DNA of 64,000 nucleotides, taken from the NCBI GenBank assembly GCA_963422465.1, contig OY730173.1, positions 3,844,001 through 3,908,000 on the forward strand, read 5' to 3'. The translations under genes and the position numbers were made by a program. The number at the start of each line of letters is the position of its first letter. Position 1 is the stretch's first letter. The stretch is from Lichina pygmaea. Taxonomy: Eukaryota; Ascomycota; Lichinomycetes; Lichinales; Lichinaceae. Positions 20,038 to 29,166 of the stretch are shown here, piece after piece. Under the pieces are notes generated by a model that saw only the letters and a list, made by a program, of their open reading frames with translations, ran no database searches and was not told the origin of the DNA.

Positions 20038-21045
20038 ATGGCGAGGCGCACCGCCGGTCGGTCTCTCGCTGCCTCGCTCCTGTTCGGCCTCTTGGTAGGC
20101 TCGGTGCTCGGCCAAGATGGTCCGCCTCAGAGCACCGGCTCGCCCGCTGGTCGGGATGACCCACCGCCCTGGGCCGGTGGCCGTGATTCCGGTCCACCGC
20201 CGTGGGTGAGGGAGAAGTCGTCGCAGCGGCAAGGCCGAGGCGAAGGCGGCGATCGTCCGCCAAGTTGGGTCATCTCGTCGTGGGTGCAGGAGCAGCAGGC
20301 TTCGAGCCCGACGCCGTTCTCGTCGGTGGCTCAGTCCTCGACGTCGCGCACGACGCCAGAGGCGACTCCGAAGGCGACCGACACCGCCGGCGGCCGGACT
20401 ACCCCGATCTCGCGCAACCAAGACAGCGCGACGACGCCGCGGGCGTCGAGCACGTCGAGCCAGACCAAACGCAACGTCCAGATCATCATCGCCGTCCTGC
20501 TTTCCGTCACCGTTCTCACGCTGTTTGTCCTGGGCGGCATCGTCTTCATGGATCGCAAGCATCAACGGCGTATGGGGTTCTTTCGACGCAAGGGCTCGAG
20601 GAGGGGCGACGCGGACGAGATCGAGCCCCTCAAGCAAGCCGAGGACGGGCGAGGACTCTGGGTGCGTGCCGGGCGCTGGACTGGCTGCCGCACCCCCGTC
20701 AGTGGCGGCGGCGGCGGCGGCGGCGGTGGCGCTCGAGGCGGCAAGTCTCTGTCGCGGCTGTGGTACGGCAACCGAGGACGGACGGAGGACGACGGCGGTC
20801 AAGGGCGAGACCCTGCCGTTCGACGGTCGTGGCCGTGGCCGAGCCGATCAAGCCAGATCTGGTCGCCTCACGAACAAGACCTGGAAAAGCATCCGCACGA
20901 CGGTCACACGGCGCACTCGAGTCTTGACATCAGGCCTCGCAACCCGGCTCTCGCGTGTTCTTACACGTCCGAGGAAGAAAAGCCGCTGCCACGATCTCTT
21001 TCGACACGGAGCTCCGTCAGCGTCGATCAGTCCTCTCGCCGGTGA
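20038..21045 (+). CDS. Secretory-pathway single-TM protein with Ser/Thr/Pro-rich ectodomain
   Basis: ATG 20038 is preferred over the in-frame ATG 19960 because it begins a clean signal peptide (MARRTAGRSLAASLLFGLL...GSVLG). The ectodomain (residues about 25-145) is rich in Pro, Ser, Thr and Gly with repeated PPPW/PPSW boxes, typical of O-glycosylated fungal wall-sensor-like proteins. A single membrane span follows (QIIIAVLLSVTVLTLFVLGG) with basic residues after it (KHQRR), giving an N-out, C-in topology. The cytoplasmic tail is basic and Ser-rich with a Gly run at about 20705-20730. Because the other two plus-strand frames are also open after 20640, and a GTGCGT donor lies at 20662, the tail may be altered by an intron. 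No named family recognised. Confidence 0.6.
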   Translation: MARRTAGRSLAASLLFGLLVGSVLGQDGPPQSTGSPAGRDDPPPWAGGRDSGPPPWVREKSSQRQGRGEGGDRPPSWVISSWVQEQQASSPTPFSSVAQSSTSRTTPEATPKATDTAGGRTTPISRNQDSATTPRASSTSSQTKRNVQIIIAVLLSVTVLTLFVLGGIVFMDRKHQRRMGFFRRKGSRRGDADEIEPLKQAEDGRGLWVRAGRWTGCRTPVSGGGGGGGGGARGGKSLSRLWYGNRGRTEDDGGQGRDPAVRRSWPWPSRSSQIWSPHEQDLEKHPHDGHTAHSSLDIRPRNPALACSYTSEEEKPLPRSLSTRSSVSVDQSSRR

Positions 21046-22043
21046 GCTGCGGAGGCATGCTGCTCGGGCGAGCCATCAGCAGGCCTGCCTGTGACGGGGA
21101 TGGTGCCGCCGCCTGGACGACCGGTCGCGCAAGGTACAGCCCGAGCAGTCTACCGGGGGGAGAGGTCAACATTTGCAGCGTTCAACCAGCTTGGGTCTCC
21201 ATGATCCTCTTCCCCGTTCCGATCTTTTTTCTGTTTCAAAAGCTGCTTCCCTCCTTTACTCCTCTTACCTTTGATGAAGGGTTGTCTCTAGCATGATAGG
21301 CGGGCATCGAACGTCAGCGAAGGACCCGGGATCCTTGGAGATCCTTCGAGAATCGATCATCTCAGGGCCCCCGACAACTTTGTCTCAGAGTAACACAATG
21401 GCGCTTTCTGTAGAGTATTATTCCACCATGTTTCCTACCACCACCACCACCAGATCCCTGCAGACACCCCCTCTCCAACTCCCTCTACGACTTTTCTCTC
21501 CGTCCAGCCCTCGTCGTCCAGGTCTATCAGCACACATCCACACAGGCTGCTGTCATTCGCGTCGACAGTTGCATCAGCATCGACATCCACGAGCCACTCG
21601 GCTCGGATCCACATCTCCTTCTGTTTTTGTGGGGCATTCATCGGCGTGGAGCTGTCGAGCACGGTGTCGTGAGAGTGGTGGGAGTGGTGATGCTCGACGG
21701 TGATGTGTATATGTGTAGTCAGCAGTCTTATGGAGGTGTGAGGGCTTCTGGAACGATGCCCTGCTGCTGGTGCTGGTGCTGGTACGTAACGTACGTACAT
21801 ACGTACTGTACTTGTGGCGGCCGTTCAGCCCTGCCTGGCCATACAGGGTTCGGACGAACGTTGAACTTCAATAGCGAGACACGGCAGATCGGTGCCCGGT
21901 TAGTTACGTAAGATGCTTCTCCGCCGAAACCCCTGTACCTCGTAAGCCAGCGCATATTCGTACTGTACGTACTTGCACCGCGGGCGAGCGTGGTCGATGA
22001 CTCGATCTGCGTAGGCCGCAACGTGGGTCGGCTCGAGCACAGG
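21046..22043. other. Intergenic between the TM-protein gene and the TIR element
   Basis: No frame here looks like a conserved protein. Alternating TACGTAC motifs cluster at 21780-21810 and 21955-21975. A CCACCA run lies at 21437-21452. Confidence 0.55.
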
Positions 22044-22045
22044 TA

Positions 22046-23059
22046 CCCATACCTTGGAGGTACTTCGTACCTCCCACTCCCTCGCAAGCGAGGTCGGGAC
22101 ACCCTTACGGAGTAAGGGTGTCCGACAGCGCAACAGTGTGGACAGCGCAACGGTCATCTTCCAGAAAATCAGCTTTGCAGTTCTATAACTTCACAACGTA
22201 ACAACTAAATTAAAATCTGATTTGCTTATCTGATTTCCTTACTTCTCTAGTATAATCCCTGAGGTTTTATAACTCTCGTAAATTTTATAGTATTGCTGAG
22301 AAACTGTAGTAGCTACTAGACCAATAACAGATCCTTGACAGATCAAATTTACAACAGTAATAACTTTACAACAGAGTGATAAAACTGTAGATTTTATGGA
22401 CCTATCTGATTCTATATCAGATATTCTATCAGTACCCTAGGTGTCGCCTTGTCCGGAGATTCGTGGTGTTGTTGAAAGACTGTGGTGATTGCTGGCTCTA
22501 CCATCGCTGGCTTTGCTGTCGCTTACTCCTCTATCACCGGCTCCACTAATGTTACCCCACCATGTCCCACCATCATCATCTGCATTGCTTTCTTTGCTGT
22601 CTTTACTATCTCTTTTACTATCTTTGCATCTTCCTTCACTTTAGCTGCTACTGCTTTCTCTACTTCTTTCACTGCCTTTACTTCCTCCTTTGCTCTAGCC
22701 ACTACTGCCTTGTCAGCTGGACAAAGCTTCCTGTTGGCCGAAATCTTACCACTTCGAGAAGGAGTTCCCTTGAGGTGACTTTCAAGATATCGTGCAGGAA
22801 CATTGAATCTGCTAGCTATTCTGGGATAAGAACTCTGTGTCAGGAAGAATAGAACCAAGAGCTTCCTAGATATGATCCTCGGCCTCAGTGTATGATTTGA
22901 CCATGTTGTTGAGAAGTTATGGTGGTTTGAAGATGGTCGACACCAATTCAGCTTAATTGTGTGTGGGACCGTTGCGCTGTCGGACACCCTTACTCCGTAA
23001 GGGTGTCCCGACCGAGCTAGCGAGGGGAGGGAAGGTACGAAGTACCTCCGAGGCACGGG
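22046..23059. mobile_element. 1014-bp TIR transposon, pogo/Fot1-like, non-autonomous
   Basis: Two 89-bp imperfect inverted repeats (22046-22134 and 22971-23059) start CCC(A/G)T(A/G)CCT and are flanked on both sides by TA (22044-22045, 23060-23061), the target duplication of Tc1/mariner/pogo elements. Each TIR contains two self-complementary hairpins: GGTACTTCGTACC and a 12-bp-arm palindrome (left copy at 22097-22123). The interior is AT-rich on the left and holds a minus-strand remnant with a pogo-type helix-turn-helix on the right. There is no DDE domain, so mobility would need a transposase supplied in trans. Confidence 0.85.
22523..22900 (-). pseudogene. HTH (psq/CENP-B-like) transposase fragment in the TIR element
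   Basis: The minus-strand frame carries RIASRFNVPARYLESHLKG...ISANRKLCPADKAVV (about 22712-22831), the pattern of the psq-type HTH in pogo transposases. After it comes a low-complexity Lys/Ala/Glu/Val stretch (KEEVKAVKEVEKAVAAKV) instead of the CENP-B and DDE domains. The frame extends into the TIR at its 5' side, so the true start is unknown. This looks like a deletion derivative. Confidence 0.65.
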
Positions 23060-23122
23060 TAACTTGATTGTCATACCACACTCTCTTGATTCGTCTAGCA
23101 CCGTCCGATCCCGCCCGGGGCC

Positions 23123-24673
23123 TTATCGATCCCAGTGCCGGCGTAGGACGGGCCTGGCAGGATCCCACGGTCCGTGTATCTCGTTTTTATATTTCTGCAG
23201 GCCGATCAACCACCAGCTGCACACGCCCATGCCCAAGCCCGTCAGGACGCAGCCGAGGACGAGCCCGACGGCAGCGGCCTTCCAACCGCCACCGGAGACG
23301 GTGATGCCGACGCCGCCGCCAGCGCTGGCCACCAGGGCCAAGGTCAGCAGAAGATGGCCTCGCCACGAGTTGAGCCGCAGATGACGACGGAAGATGGGGA
23401 ACAGCCCAAAGACCTCGATCGAGAAGAGCGTCAGGGAGAAGACATGGTTGGTTGAGGGCAGCCGCGAGGCCAGCATGGTCGATGCCATCAAGGCCGCGTT
23501 TGTCGACAGCGACGCCGGGAGCCTGTTCGCGCACCACGGTCAGCCAGGGCGATCGGCTCGAGGGCAGGACGGGCGTAGGCGGCGTACTTGGCCCCGACCG
23601 CACCTCCGTAGTCGAAGAAGAAGATGTTGATGCACATGAGCCACGTGCTCATGGCCCATATTGAGTCGCTCGAGGTCGACTTGGTCAGGGACTTCAGGAT
23701 GGGGCTGAGGCCGAGCAGGGCGCCGTAGATGAGACAGGCCGACTTGGCCGTGGCGATCCTTTGCTGGTTCTTGGCCGAGAAGAGCGAAGACGAGCCCCCG
23801 TAAGGAGCGTAGTAGGTGTAGGTAGCGGATCTCTCCGCACCTGTCGGATGGCTGGACATCGTCGGCGACGGGAGGGGAGCGCTCGAGCGGTAAGCCTTGT
23901 CGTCGCCGCGGTGTCTTGTCGTACCCGCATGCGAATCGGGCATCATCAGACCAAGACGTCGTACGGAGCGATCCGGCGGGTGCTCCGACTTCTTGTGGTC
24001 GGTCGAGCTGGCCGGCGAGCTCACGGCCGAGATTCCGTCGCTGTCTTCGTTGGTGTCGGCGGGTGCCGCGGCAGCATCCTCGTGGGCAACCCATCGATCC
24101 CAGAGGAACCAGCCCAGCACCGTCGCCACGCTTCCCCAGCCGACGACGGCGACGGGCGAGATTCGGTCCTGGAAGATGCCGACGAAACAGCAGACAAAGA
24201 CGGCGACGGAAGCGACGTGCTGGACGATCACGGTCGAGTCGGCAACAAGCGGCCAGAACTCGTAGGGCTGGAGTCGCGGGTTCCGCTGCAGATGATCAAG
24301 GAACGTCGCGGCGTCGGTGTAGTTGTCCGGATCTACTCGGTCGACGTCAGCGGTCACCTTTACGACACGGAGGTCTGTTTGGTGGCGCCCCACAGGACTG
24401 CTTGACCCACAACAGCTTCTTCCATATCGGCCGCGCCTTCCTCCTGGCGCTCCTGTCACGATTCCGCTCTCTTCTTCGTCGCTCGATCGACGTCACCTGG
24501 GATGTGTAAGCCGGCGGCAGGCACGCCGGAGCCTGGATGGCGTCTTCGGGGGACAGATAGTTCGGGTCTGAGCTGGTGGCACGATGGAGTCGCGCCGGCT
24601 GTCCTCCTGCTTCGGCGTGTGCAGGAGGCTGCCGATTGGCTTTTCCCGGGGCGTTGGCCGGGGAGGGCGTCAT
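23123..24673 (-). CDS. GPI2: GPI2/PIG-C, subunit of GPI-GlcNAc transferase
   Basis: Three exons on the minus strand: 24673-24394, 24332-23588 and 23522-23123 (474 codons plus TAA). Intron 1 (61 nt, GTGGGG...GAGTAG) restores WKKLLWVKQS-YPDNYTD, the family's N-terminal motif. Intron 2 (65 nt, GTACGC...AACAG, branch CTGAC) restores DYGGAVGAK-LPASLSTNAALMAS. Further hallmarks are LSPILKSLTKSTSSDSIWAM, INIFFFDYG, ASRLPSTNHVFSLTLFSIE and, near the end, KYKNEIHGPWD. Several membrane spans are evident. GPI2 is part of the ER complex that transfers GlcNAc from UDP-GlcNAc to phosphatidylinositol, the first step of GPI-anchor synthesis. The N-terminal 80 residues and the loop at about residues 170-240 are Ser/Pro-rich and variable. 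It converges with the TM-protein gene across the TIR element. Confidence 0.93.
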
Positions 24674-25389
24674 GCAGACTGATCATCGTCGGGGGATATG
24701 GAGTTGATATGGCCGCGGAGTGGAAACTTTGCCACAGTGACACTAATCGTTGCAGCTGCACAGCCTACGGTCTAGCGGTTCATATGCCTACGAATAGCGG
24801 CCAAACAGTGAAGCGTCCACTGACAGTGTGGTGAAGGATGGGAGCGTGGGCTATCAGAACTCTCAAGAAAGAGATGAGACGAATAGGCCGGACTTCTTGA
24901 CGATGTCACGTCGTCGCTGTCAAGGAGCATTTGTCTTCCACAGATCACCAAATCGCAGGAGATTTCTAAATCCTGTGTCAGCTGTTCCGACACACTGGTG
25001 ACTGCGTATAGGGTCGTGCACAGACGCGAGAGAATTCTCTGATTGTCAACAGTGTCGATGATCCGACTTTGTCCGGTCACACCAAGCCTGATATGCCTCA
25101 TCAATGTTCTGAACCCCACAACCAAGCCCTCCATTTGTTGCTCTCTCGCCTTCTTCCAGATGTCTGTTGCGATGTGCTCATGAGAGATGACACCAGCTCT
25201 CACCACTTGCCACTATGATATCGCGATGGTGGTACGTACAGTAAGTTCGTTGGCAATGTATTGCCGGGTCGGTAATTTTGCGTGTCTTATTACTTTTGAC
25301 ACCATCCAGCTATTTGGAGTCCTGACAGCAGCGACACTCGAGGTCTGCCAGGAGATCACACTACTCACTGATACCTTGAAGTCTCCAGA
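24674..25389. other. Intergenic, GPI2 upstream region and Tc1 flank
   Basis: Holds the presumed GPI2 promoter. A 144-codon minus-strand frame (24772-25206) is open, but I see no recognisable domain and its C-terminal part has the composition of non-coding sequence, so I do not call it a gene. Confidence 0.5.
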
Positions 25390-25916
25390 TACTTGTTCTC
25401 TCCCTCCAGCTTGATGATCTACTGGATGGCGTGGGGGATCCACTTAATCCAACACTGGATCTCACTTTGTGGGAGCTTATCGCAGCACTTGAGCCATGCT
25501 TCTTCTGCTGGGCCTTGATGTTTCAGAGAACTACTCTTTGTTGTCACCCACTTCATCCATGGCCAGCATAGCTTAATGGTGTTCAGATCTGGTGAGTTGC
25601 CTGGCCAGTCCAAGCACTCAAGGCTATACTCTCCAAAAAGAGCAAGGTTATACAGGGAAACATGAGGTGTTGCTCTGTCCTCTTGCACAATTGTCTTGGG
25701 TTGATCCTTCTGGCACTCCTGAGTGAAGGGTAGGAGCTTCTGGTATAGGATGATCTTGCTGTATTGATATCAATCAATTCCTTCTTTGCCTTGTTGTACA
25801 ACCTTACTTTTTGGGCTGTGAAGCACTATTGGGATATCTGTCCTGCAGGCTTTCATCAGAGATTCAACTGTGACATCTGCACATCAGCAAAAACAGAATT
25901 TACATCTGTGGCATAG
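25390..25916 (-). pseudogene. Tc1/mariner-type transposase, C-terminal remnant
   Basis: The minus strand gives QEDRATPHVSLYNLALF, then CLDWPGNSPDLNTIKLCWPW and KWIPHAIQ-stop-IIKLEG. The WPGNSPDLNxIxxxW block with the catalytic Asp is the signature of Tc1/mariner DDE transposases, and the preceding QEDxAxxH holds another catalytic Asp. The N-terminal half is degraded or absent and at least one stop interrupts the tail. The gag-only LTR element abuts it at 25917. Confidence 0.8.
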
Positions 25917-26089
25917 TGTCAAGGGCTAGACGTCGATGATGATCAATAGATTCCTATTGTACAAGAAGGTAAAGCTGCAGAAGAGAAAATGCAGCACAGA
26001 CAGGTAAAAACACGAAAAAGCGACACGAAGTCAGCTGACTTGCCGCGTGGCCACGTGACTTGGCGGTGCTCACGGTCTGCCCTGTGACA
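25917..26089 (-). repeat. LTR of gag-only element (3' in element orientation)
   Basis: Direct repeat of 27679-27851. Ends are TGTCA/TGACA. Differences between the copies are transitions, such as GACGTCGATG/GACATTGATG, CGACACG/CAACATG and CCGCGTGG/CCACGTGG, again mostly CpG. Confidence 0.9.
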
Positions 26090-26092
26090 GCA

Positions 26093-26113
26093 CCCCCCCC
26101 CCCCCCCCCCCCC
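26093..26113 (-). other. Polypurine tract with 21-G homopolymer
   Basis: A run of 21 C on the plus strand just inside the LTR is, in element orientation, GAAGAAG plus G21 before the 3' LTR. It is in the polypurine tract position; its length may be inexact because of sequencing slippage. Confidence 0.6.
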
Positions 26114-26165
26114 TTCTTCATCGCTGAGCTCCTGCGAGGCTTGCGTACATCAGCCTGTGGTAGCC

Positions 26166-27404
26166 TCACCACTTCGCCAAATACTTCTGTTGGGGCTGCC
26201 CCCGGCCGCGCCTTTCCCATTTCGAGTCTGTGATCTTGTCTACTTGCCATTCGTTATCTTCCACTTCAGCGTCTTCGGGGACTTGGGCCCGAGCTGTGGC
26301 AATCTGCGGACGGCGGGTGGGGAGCAGCATGCATTGACTGACAAAGTGCTGCTTCGACCCGCACCATACACACAAGTCTTTGGCTCTGTGTTCTGAAAGC
26401 ACATCGGGGGTCACCCATTTTGCTCTGAGCTTTCCTGCTGACGTATCCATGGGGCCAGGGTGTGTACCGGTAGCTGTTGAGGTGGCTGGGGAGCTGGCAG
26501 GGCTAGCCGGGTGACTGAAGGTGACCGGAGGGCTAGCCAGGTGTGACTGTTGGCGATGTTGTTCCGCTTGTTGACAATTATCCAGTGACTGGCACAGGTG
26601 CACCAGTTCATCCATCGTTGTCAGCTTGGTAGCCTGGTACAAGAGAGCTGTCCCTAGCTCTTGCGAGAGCTGCAGCCACAGCATGTGCAGCAGAGAGTTC
26701 TCATCATACCCTGTTTTGGGCACGTACCGCATGAACTCTGTGTAGTGCTTCGCGAAAGTCTTCTTGCCCTGGCTGAGCTTTGCCAGCTTTGTCCAAGCTG
26801 TGTTCACTTGATCCAGATCTCCAAAAGCATTGTCCAGAATCCTGAACATGGATCTGAACACTGAGTCACCAGGGTGTTTGTTGACAAGTCTCAGAGCTCT
26901 GGTGTAGCTCTCTTCTGTGAACAGCTCCAATTGGGCCTGTGCGGCTCCTCCAACCTGTGAGAAGACATAGCAAAGCTGAGCTAGTGCATCTGGGTAACAA
27001 ATCCCCTCCTGCCCAATCTTATCAGCCATCTTAATCTTCCAAACATCCAGAGAGATCTCATCTGTCTGTGTGTCTCCTGTGAAAACAGGAGGATTCAGGA
27101 GCTTCGCCGGCTTAGGGGAGCTGGCTTGTTGGGTGGTGGTGGCAGTGGCTAGCTGGGTCTGGAGAGTGTCTTGTTCCAGCTTGAAGGCATCATGTTCTGC
27201 CTTGTAGTAGCCAGCTTGCCCTATCACTTCTTGGTACTGCTGCTGGAGTGCAGCAAGTTGCTTGTTAATAAAGCCTAGCTCCACCTGCGAGGATTGGAGC
27301 CGTGCCTCCACATCCCTGCCCAAGGCCACCTTCTTGTCCCAGTCCTGCTGGGTAAGTTCCAACTTGTCCACAACACACTGCAGCTCATCTTGCAGCGCTG
27401 TCAT
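26166..27404 (-). CDS. gag of the non-autonomous LTR element, intact
   Basis: A 412-residue open frame. Residues 1-90 form a Gln/Glu/Leu-rich coiled coil (LQDELQCVVDKLELTQQDW). The capsid region follows (PVFTGDTQTDEISLDVWKIK, FAKHYTEFMRYVPKTGYDEN). A zinc knuckle CVWCGSKQHFVSQC (C-x2-C-x4-H-x4-C) lies near residue 350, and the tail is acidic then basic. Its layout resembles the gag of gypsy B (Y-x-P-x-T-G-x-x), so the element may depend on a Ty3/gypsy partner. The frame has no stops although the LTRs have diverged, which hints at selection on Gag or a recent origin. Confidence 0.85.
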   Translation of the reverse strand: MTALQDELQCVVDKLELTQQDWDKKVALGRDVEARLQSSQVELGFINKQLAALQQQYQEVIGQAGYYKAEHDAFKLEQDTLQTQLATATTTQQASSPKPAKLLNPPVFTGDTQTDEISLDVWKIKMADKIGQEGICYPDALAQLCYVFSQVGGAAQAQLELFTEESYTRALRLVNKHPGDSVFRSMFRILDNAFGDLDQVNTAWTKLAKLSQGKKTFAKHYTEFMRYVPKTGYDENSLLHMLWLQLSQELGTALLYQATKLTTMDELVHLCQSLDNCQQAEQHRQQSHLASPPVTFSHPASPASSPATSTATGTHPGPMDTSAGKLRAKWVTPDVLSEHRAKDLCVWCGSKQHFVSQCMLLPTRRPQIATARAQVPEDAEVEDNEWQVDKITDSKWERRGRGQPQQKYLAKW

Positions 27405-27678
27405 GTGTTCTGCATTGGCACCCTCCGTAACTGCCTGTTCTGTTATTCTGTTTGATGGTGAAGGCTATCCAGCCAAGTGTTCTGTCTGTTCTGTTCTGCT
27501 GATGGGGGCTATCCAGCCAAGTGCTTGGGTCCTTGACTCAAGCCTGTGTGCGCGGTAGCTATCCAGCTAAGCATGTCTGTCTGTCCTGTTCTGTTGTTCT
27601 ATTCTGATGGTGAGGCTATCCAGCCAAATCTGTCTGTTCTGTTGATAGGCTATCCAGCTGAGGGAGAGCTTTACCTAA
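27405..27678 (-). repeat. Leader of gag-only element with five repeats of a GCTATCCAGC motif
   Basis: Five copies of (G/A)GCTATCCAGC(C/T) at about 27463, 27507, 27556, 27614 and 27648 (plus strand), separated by CTGTCTGTTCTGTT-like spacers. They lie between the 5' LTR and gag of the element, the usual place for packaging and dimerisation signals. Confidence 0.75.
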
Positions 27679-27851
27679 TGTCAAGGGCTAGACATTGATG
27701 ATGATCAATAGATTCCTATTGTACAAGAAGGTAAAGCTGCAGAAGAGAAAATGCAGCACAGACAGGTAAAAACACGAAAAAACAACATGAAGTCAGCTGA
27801 CTTGCCACGTGGCCACGTGACTTGGCAGTGCTCACAGTCTGCCCTGTGACA
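27679..27851 (-). repeat. LTR of gag-only element (5' in element orientation)
   Basis: 173-bp partner of 25917-26089. It ends at 27851 directly against LINE J coding sequence. Confidence 0.9.
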
Positions 27852-28274
27852 CTCACAGATAATCAAAGACTAGAGCTGGCAATAGCACTCTTCACACACA
27901 CAAGAGCAAGAACACTGGCAGAGCCCCCCTCCTCTGCTATTGACCTATCTTCAACTTCTATTTCACTTCTTAATTCTTTTATTTCTTCCCAGATTAACCT
28001 GGACTTCCACAAAGGTTCAGACTGCAGACTAGTACAGACAATACTGAGTCTGGGGACACCAAAGAAGTCCAGAACCTGCCAGAGAAATTGGAGAACACTA
28101 AACCCAAGCCAAGCTAGAGAGAAAGTGAAAACTCTACCTGCAGTACCATCTTTACTTAGCAGAGAGGAAGTGGACAACTACCTGGAGAATCTGGATAAAG
28201 CTCTGCAAGACTTGGCAGACAAGACAACAAAACCTCTGAGAGACTCAAAGTACACTGTTCTCTGGTGGAACCAG
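27852..28274 (+). mobile_element. LINE J, fragment 1 (endonuclease C-terminus and linker)
   Basis: Plus-strand reading LTDNQRLELAIALFTHTRAR, AIDLSSTSISLL, KGSDCRLVQTILSL, REEVDNYLENLDKALQDL and YTVLWWNQ is the end of an AP endonuclease-like domain and the linker of family-1 LINE ORF2. No stops occur in this piece. It is cut by a solo LTR (duplication ACCAG at 28270-28274 and 28549-28553). Confidence 0.88.
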
Positions 28275-28548
28275 TGTGACGAGGCAATGGCAGAGCAGAA
28301 CTCGAGCCTAACTGATCCAGTAACCTTGTCCTGACTTGGCTTGAGACTTGAGACTTGGATTGATGTACAAGACGAAAGACAAGGAAGGAAAAGAGAAAAG
28401 AAGAAGAGAAGAAGCTGGGGGAGCAGGAGAAGTTCTTATAGGCAGGGGATCAGGCAACGGCGGAGCAAACAGGCAAACAGTGCAGATGGGACTTCCCGGC
28501 AAGGTGCGTGACTTGTGCCAGATATGCAACTGGGCCAGAACCGTGACA
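28275..28548 (-). repeat. Solo LTR of the gypsy B family
   Basis: 274 bp, TGTGACGAGG...CCGTGACA, matching the gypsy B LTRs and flanked by a perfect 5-bp duplication ACCAG. A solo LTR arises by recombination between the two LTRs of a full element. It sits between WWNQ and EIKDKIKKK of LINE J. Confidence 0.95.
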
Positions 28549-28708
28549 ACCAGGAGATCAAAGACAAGATCAAAAAGAAGAGACAGCTAAGAAGAAAAGT
28601 TCTTCAGAACCAAGAGTCTGTGCAGAAACTTGAAAAGGTGATAAAAGAAAAGAAGTCCCTGATCAAGAATACTAAAAGAAAAACTTTCAGAACACAGCGC
28701 CAGAACAT
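28549..28708 (+). mobile_element. LINE J, fragment 2
   Basis: Continues the ORF2 linker: EIKDKIKKKRQLRRKVLQNQ, KVIKEKKSLIKNTKRKTFR. It ends at the insertion of LINE B (target duplication AGC(G/T)CCAGAACAT at 28696-28708 and 31918-31930) and resumes at 31931. Confidence 0.88.
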
Positions 28709-29166
28709 TTTTTATTTTATTTTATTCTTACTCTGATTTGGCTGGTGAGCCATGCAGAACTTCTAGATACATACTTTTTTTTCCCAGAAAACCTTTGAAG
28801 GAATAAAAACTGAGACTTGGGTAAGACTAGGGAATTATCTCGGAGAATATGCAGTGTCTGGAGAAAATAAAATCACAGAGATGATAGGTTTTCTGGTAAG
28901 AGTTGGTGTGCTAAGTTAAACTGGTCTAGTCTTTTCAAAGACATCAACCAGAGAAGAAATTCTTTAAGCACTTTAGGCTTTTGAAGTAAAGTAGAGAAAT
29001 TGTAGGAAAGAAAAGTGGCTTGCTGTCTTTGAGTAAGAAACTTGTTACAAGAGAAAGTGATATGTTGAGCAGTCTCTTCTCCAAAACCACAGGAATATAG
29101 AGGGGATTGGAAGTCTGGAACATTTGCTCTGAAAAGAAAGCTGGCTAGTCCTATCCTTGCTGATAG

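Larger units (their letters stand above)
25917..27851 (-). mobile_element. Non-autonomous gag-only LTR retrotransposon
   Basis: Two LTRs of 173 bp (25917-26089 and 27679-27851; plus-strand TGTCAAGGG...CTGTGACA) bound a 1589-bp interior with a single gag frame on the minus strand and no protease, RT or integrase. The 3' LTR in element orientation is preceded by a purine tract of GAAGAAG followed by 21 G. Flanks (ATAG left, CTCAC right) do not match, so there is no target duplication and one side may have been exchanged. Mobilisation would need a partner's pol. Confidence 0.88.

Noticed and set aside
20020-20802. 260-codon minus-strand frame opposite the TM-protein gene
   Set aside because: Arg/Ala-rich translation typical of the antisense of GC-rich coding DNA; the plus strand has signal peptide and TM.
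21435-21800. 121-codon minus-strand frame
   Set aside because: It starts in a TACGTA repeat and ends in a CCACCA run read as Trp; no protein-like pattern.
24333-24393. Shorter GPI2 intron using a GTAAAG donor
   Set aside because: It would be only about 31 nt and would insert extra residues; the GTGGGG donor restores the conserved KQ-x-YPDNYTD join.
24772-25206. 144-codon minus-strand frame as a gene
   Set aside because: No recognisable domain, and the second half looks like random translation; it lies in the flank of a Tc1 remnant.
27463-27660. CRISPR-like array
   Set aside because: Five short repeats with unequal, non-unique spacers in a eukaryotic retrotransposon leader; not a CRISPR.
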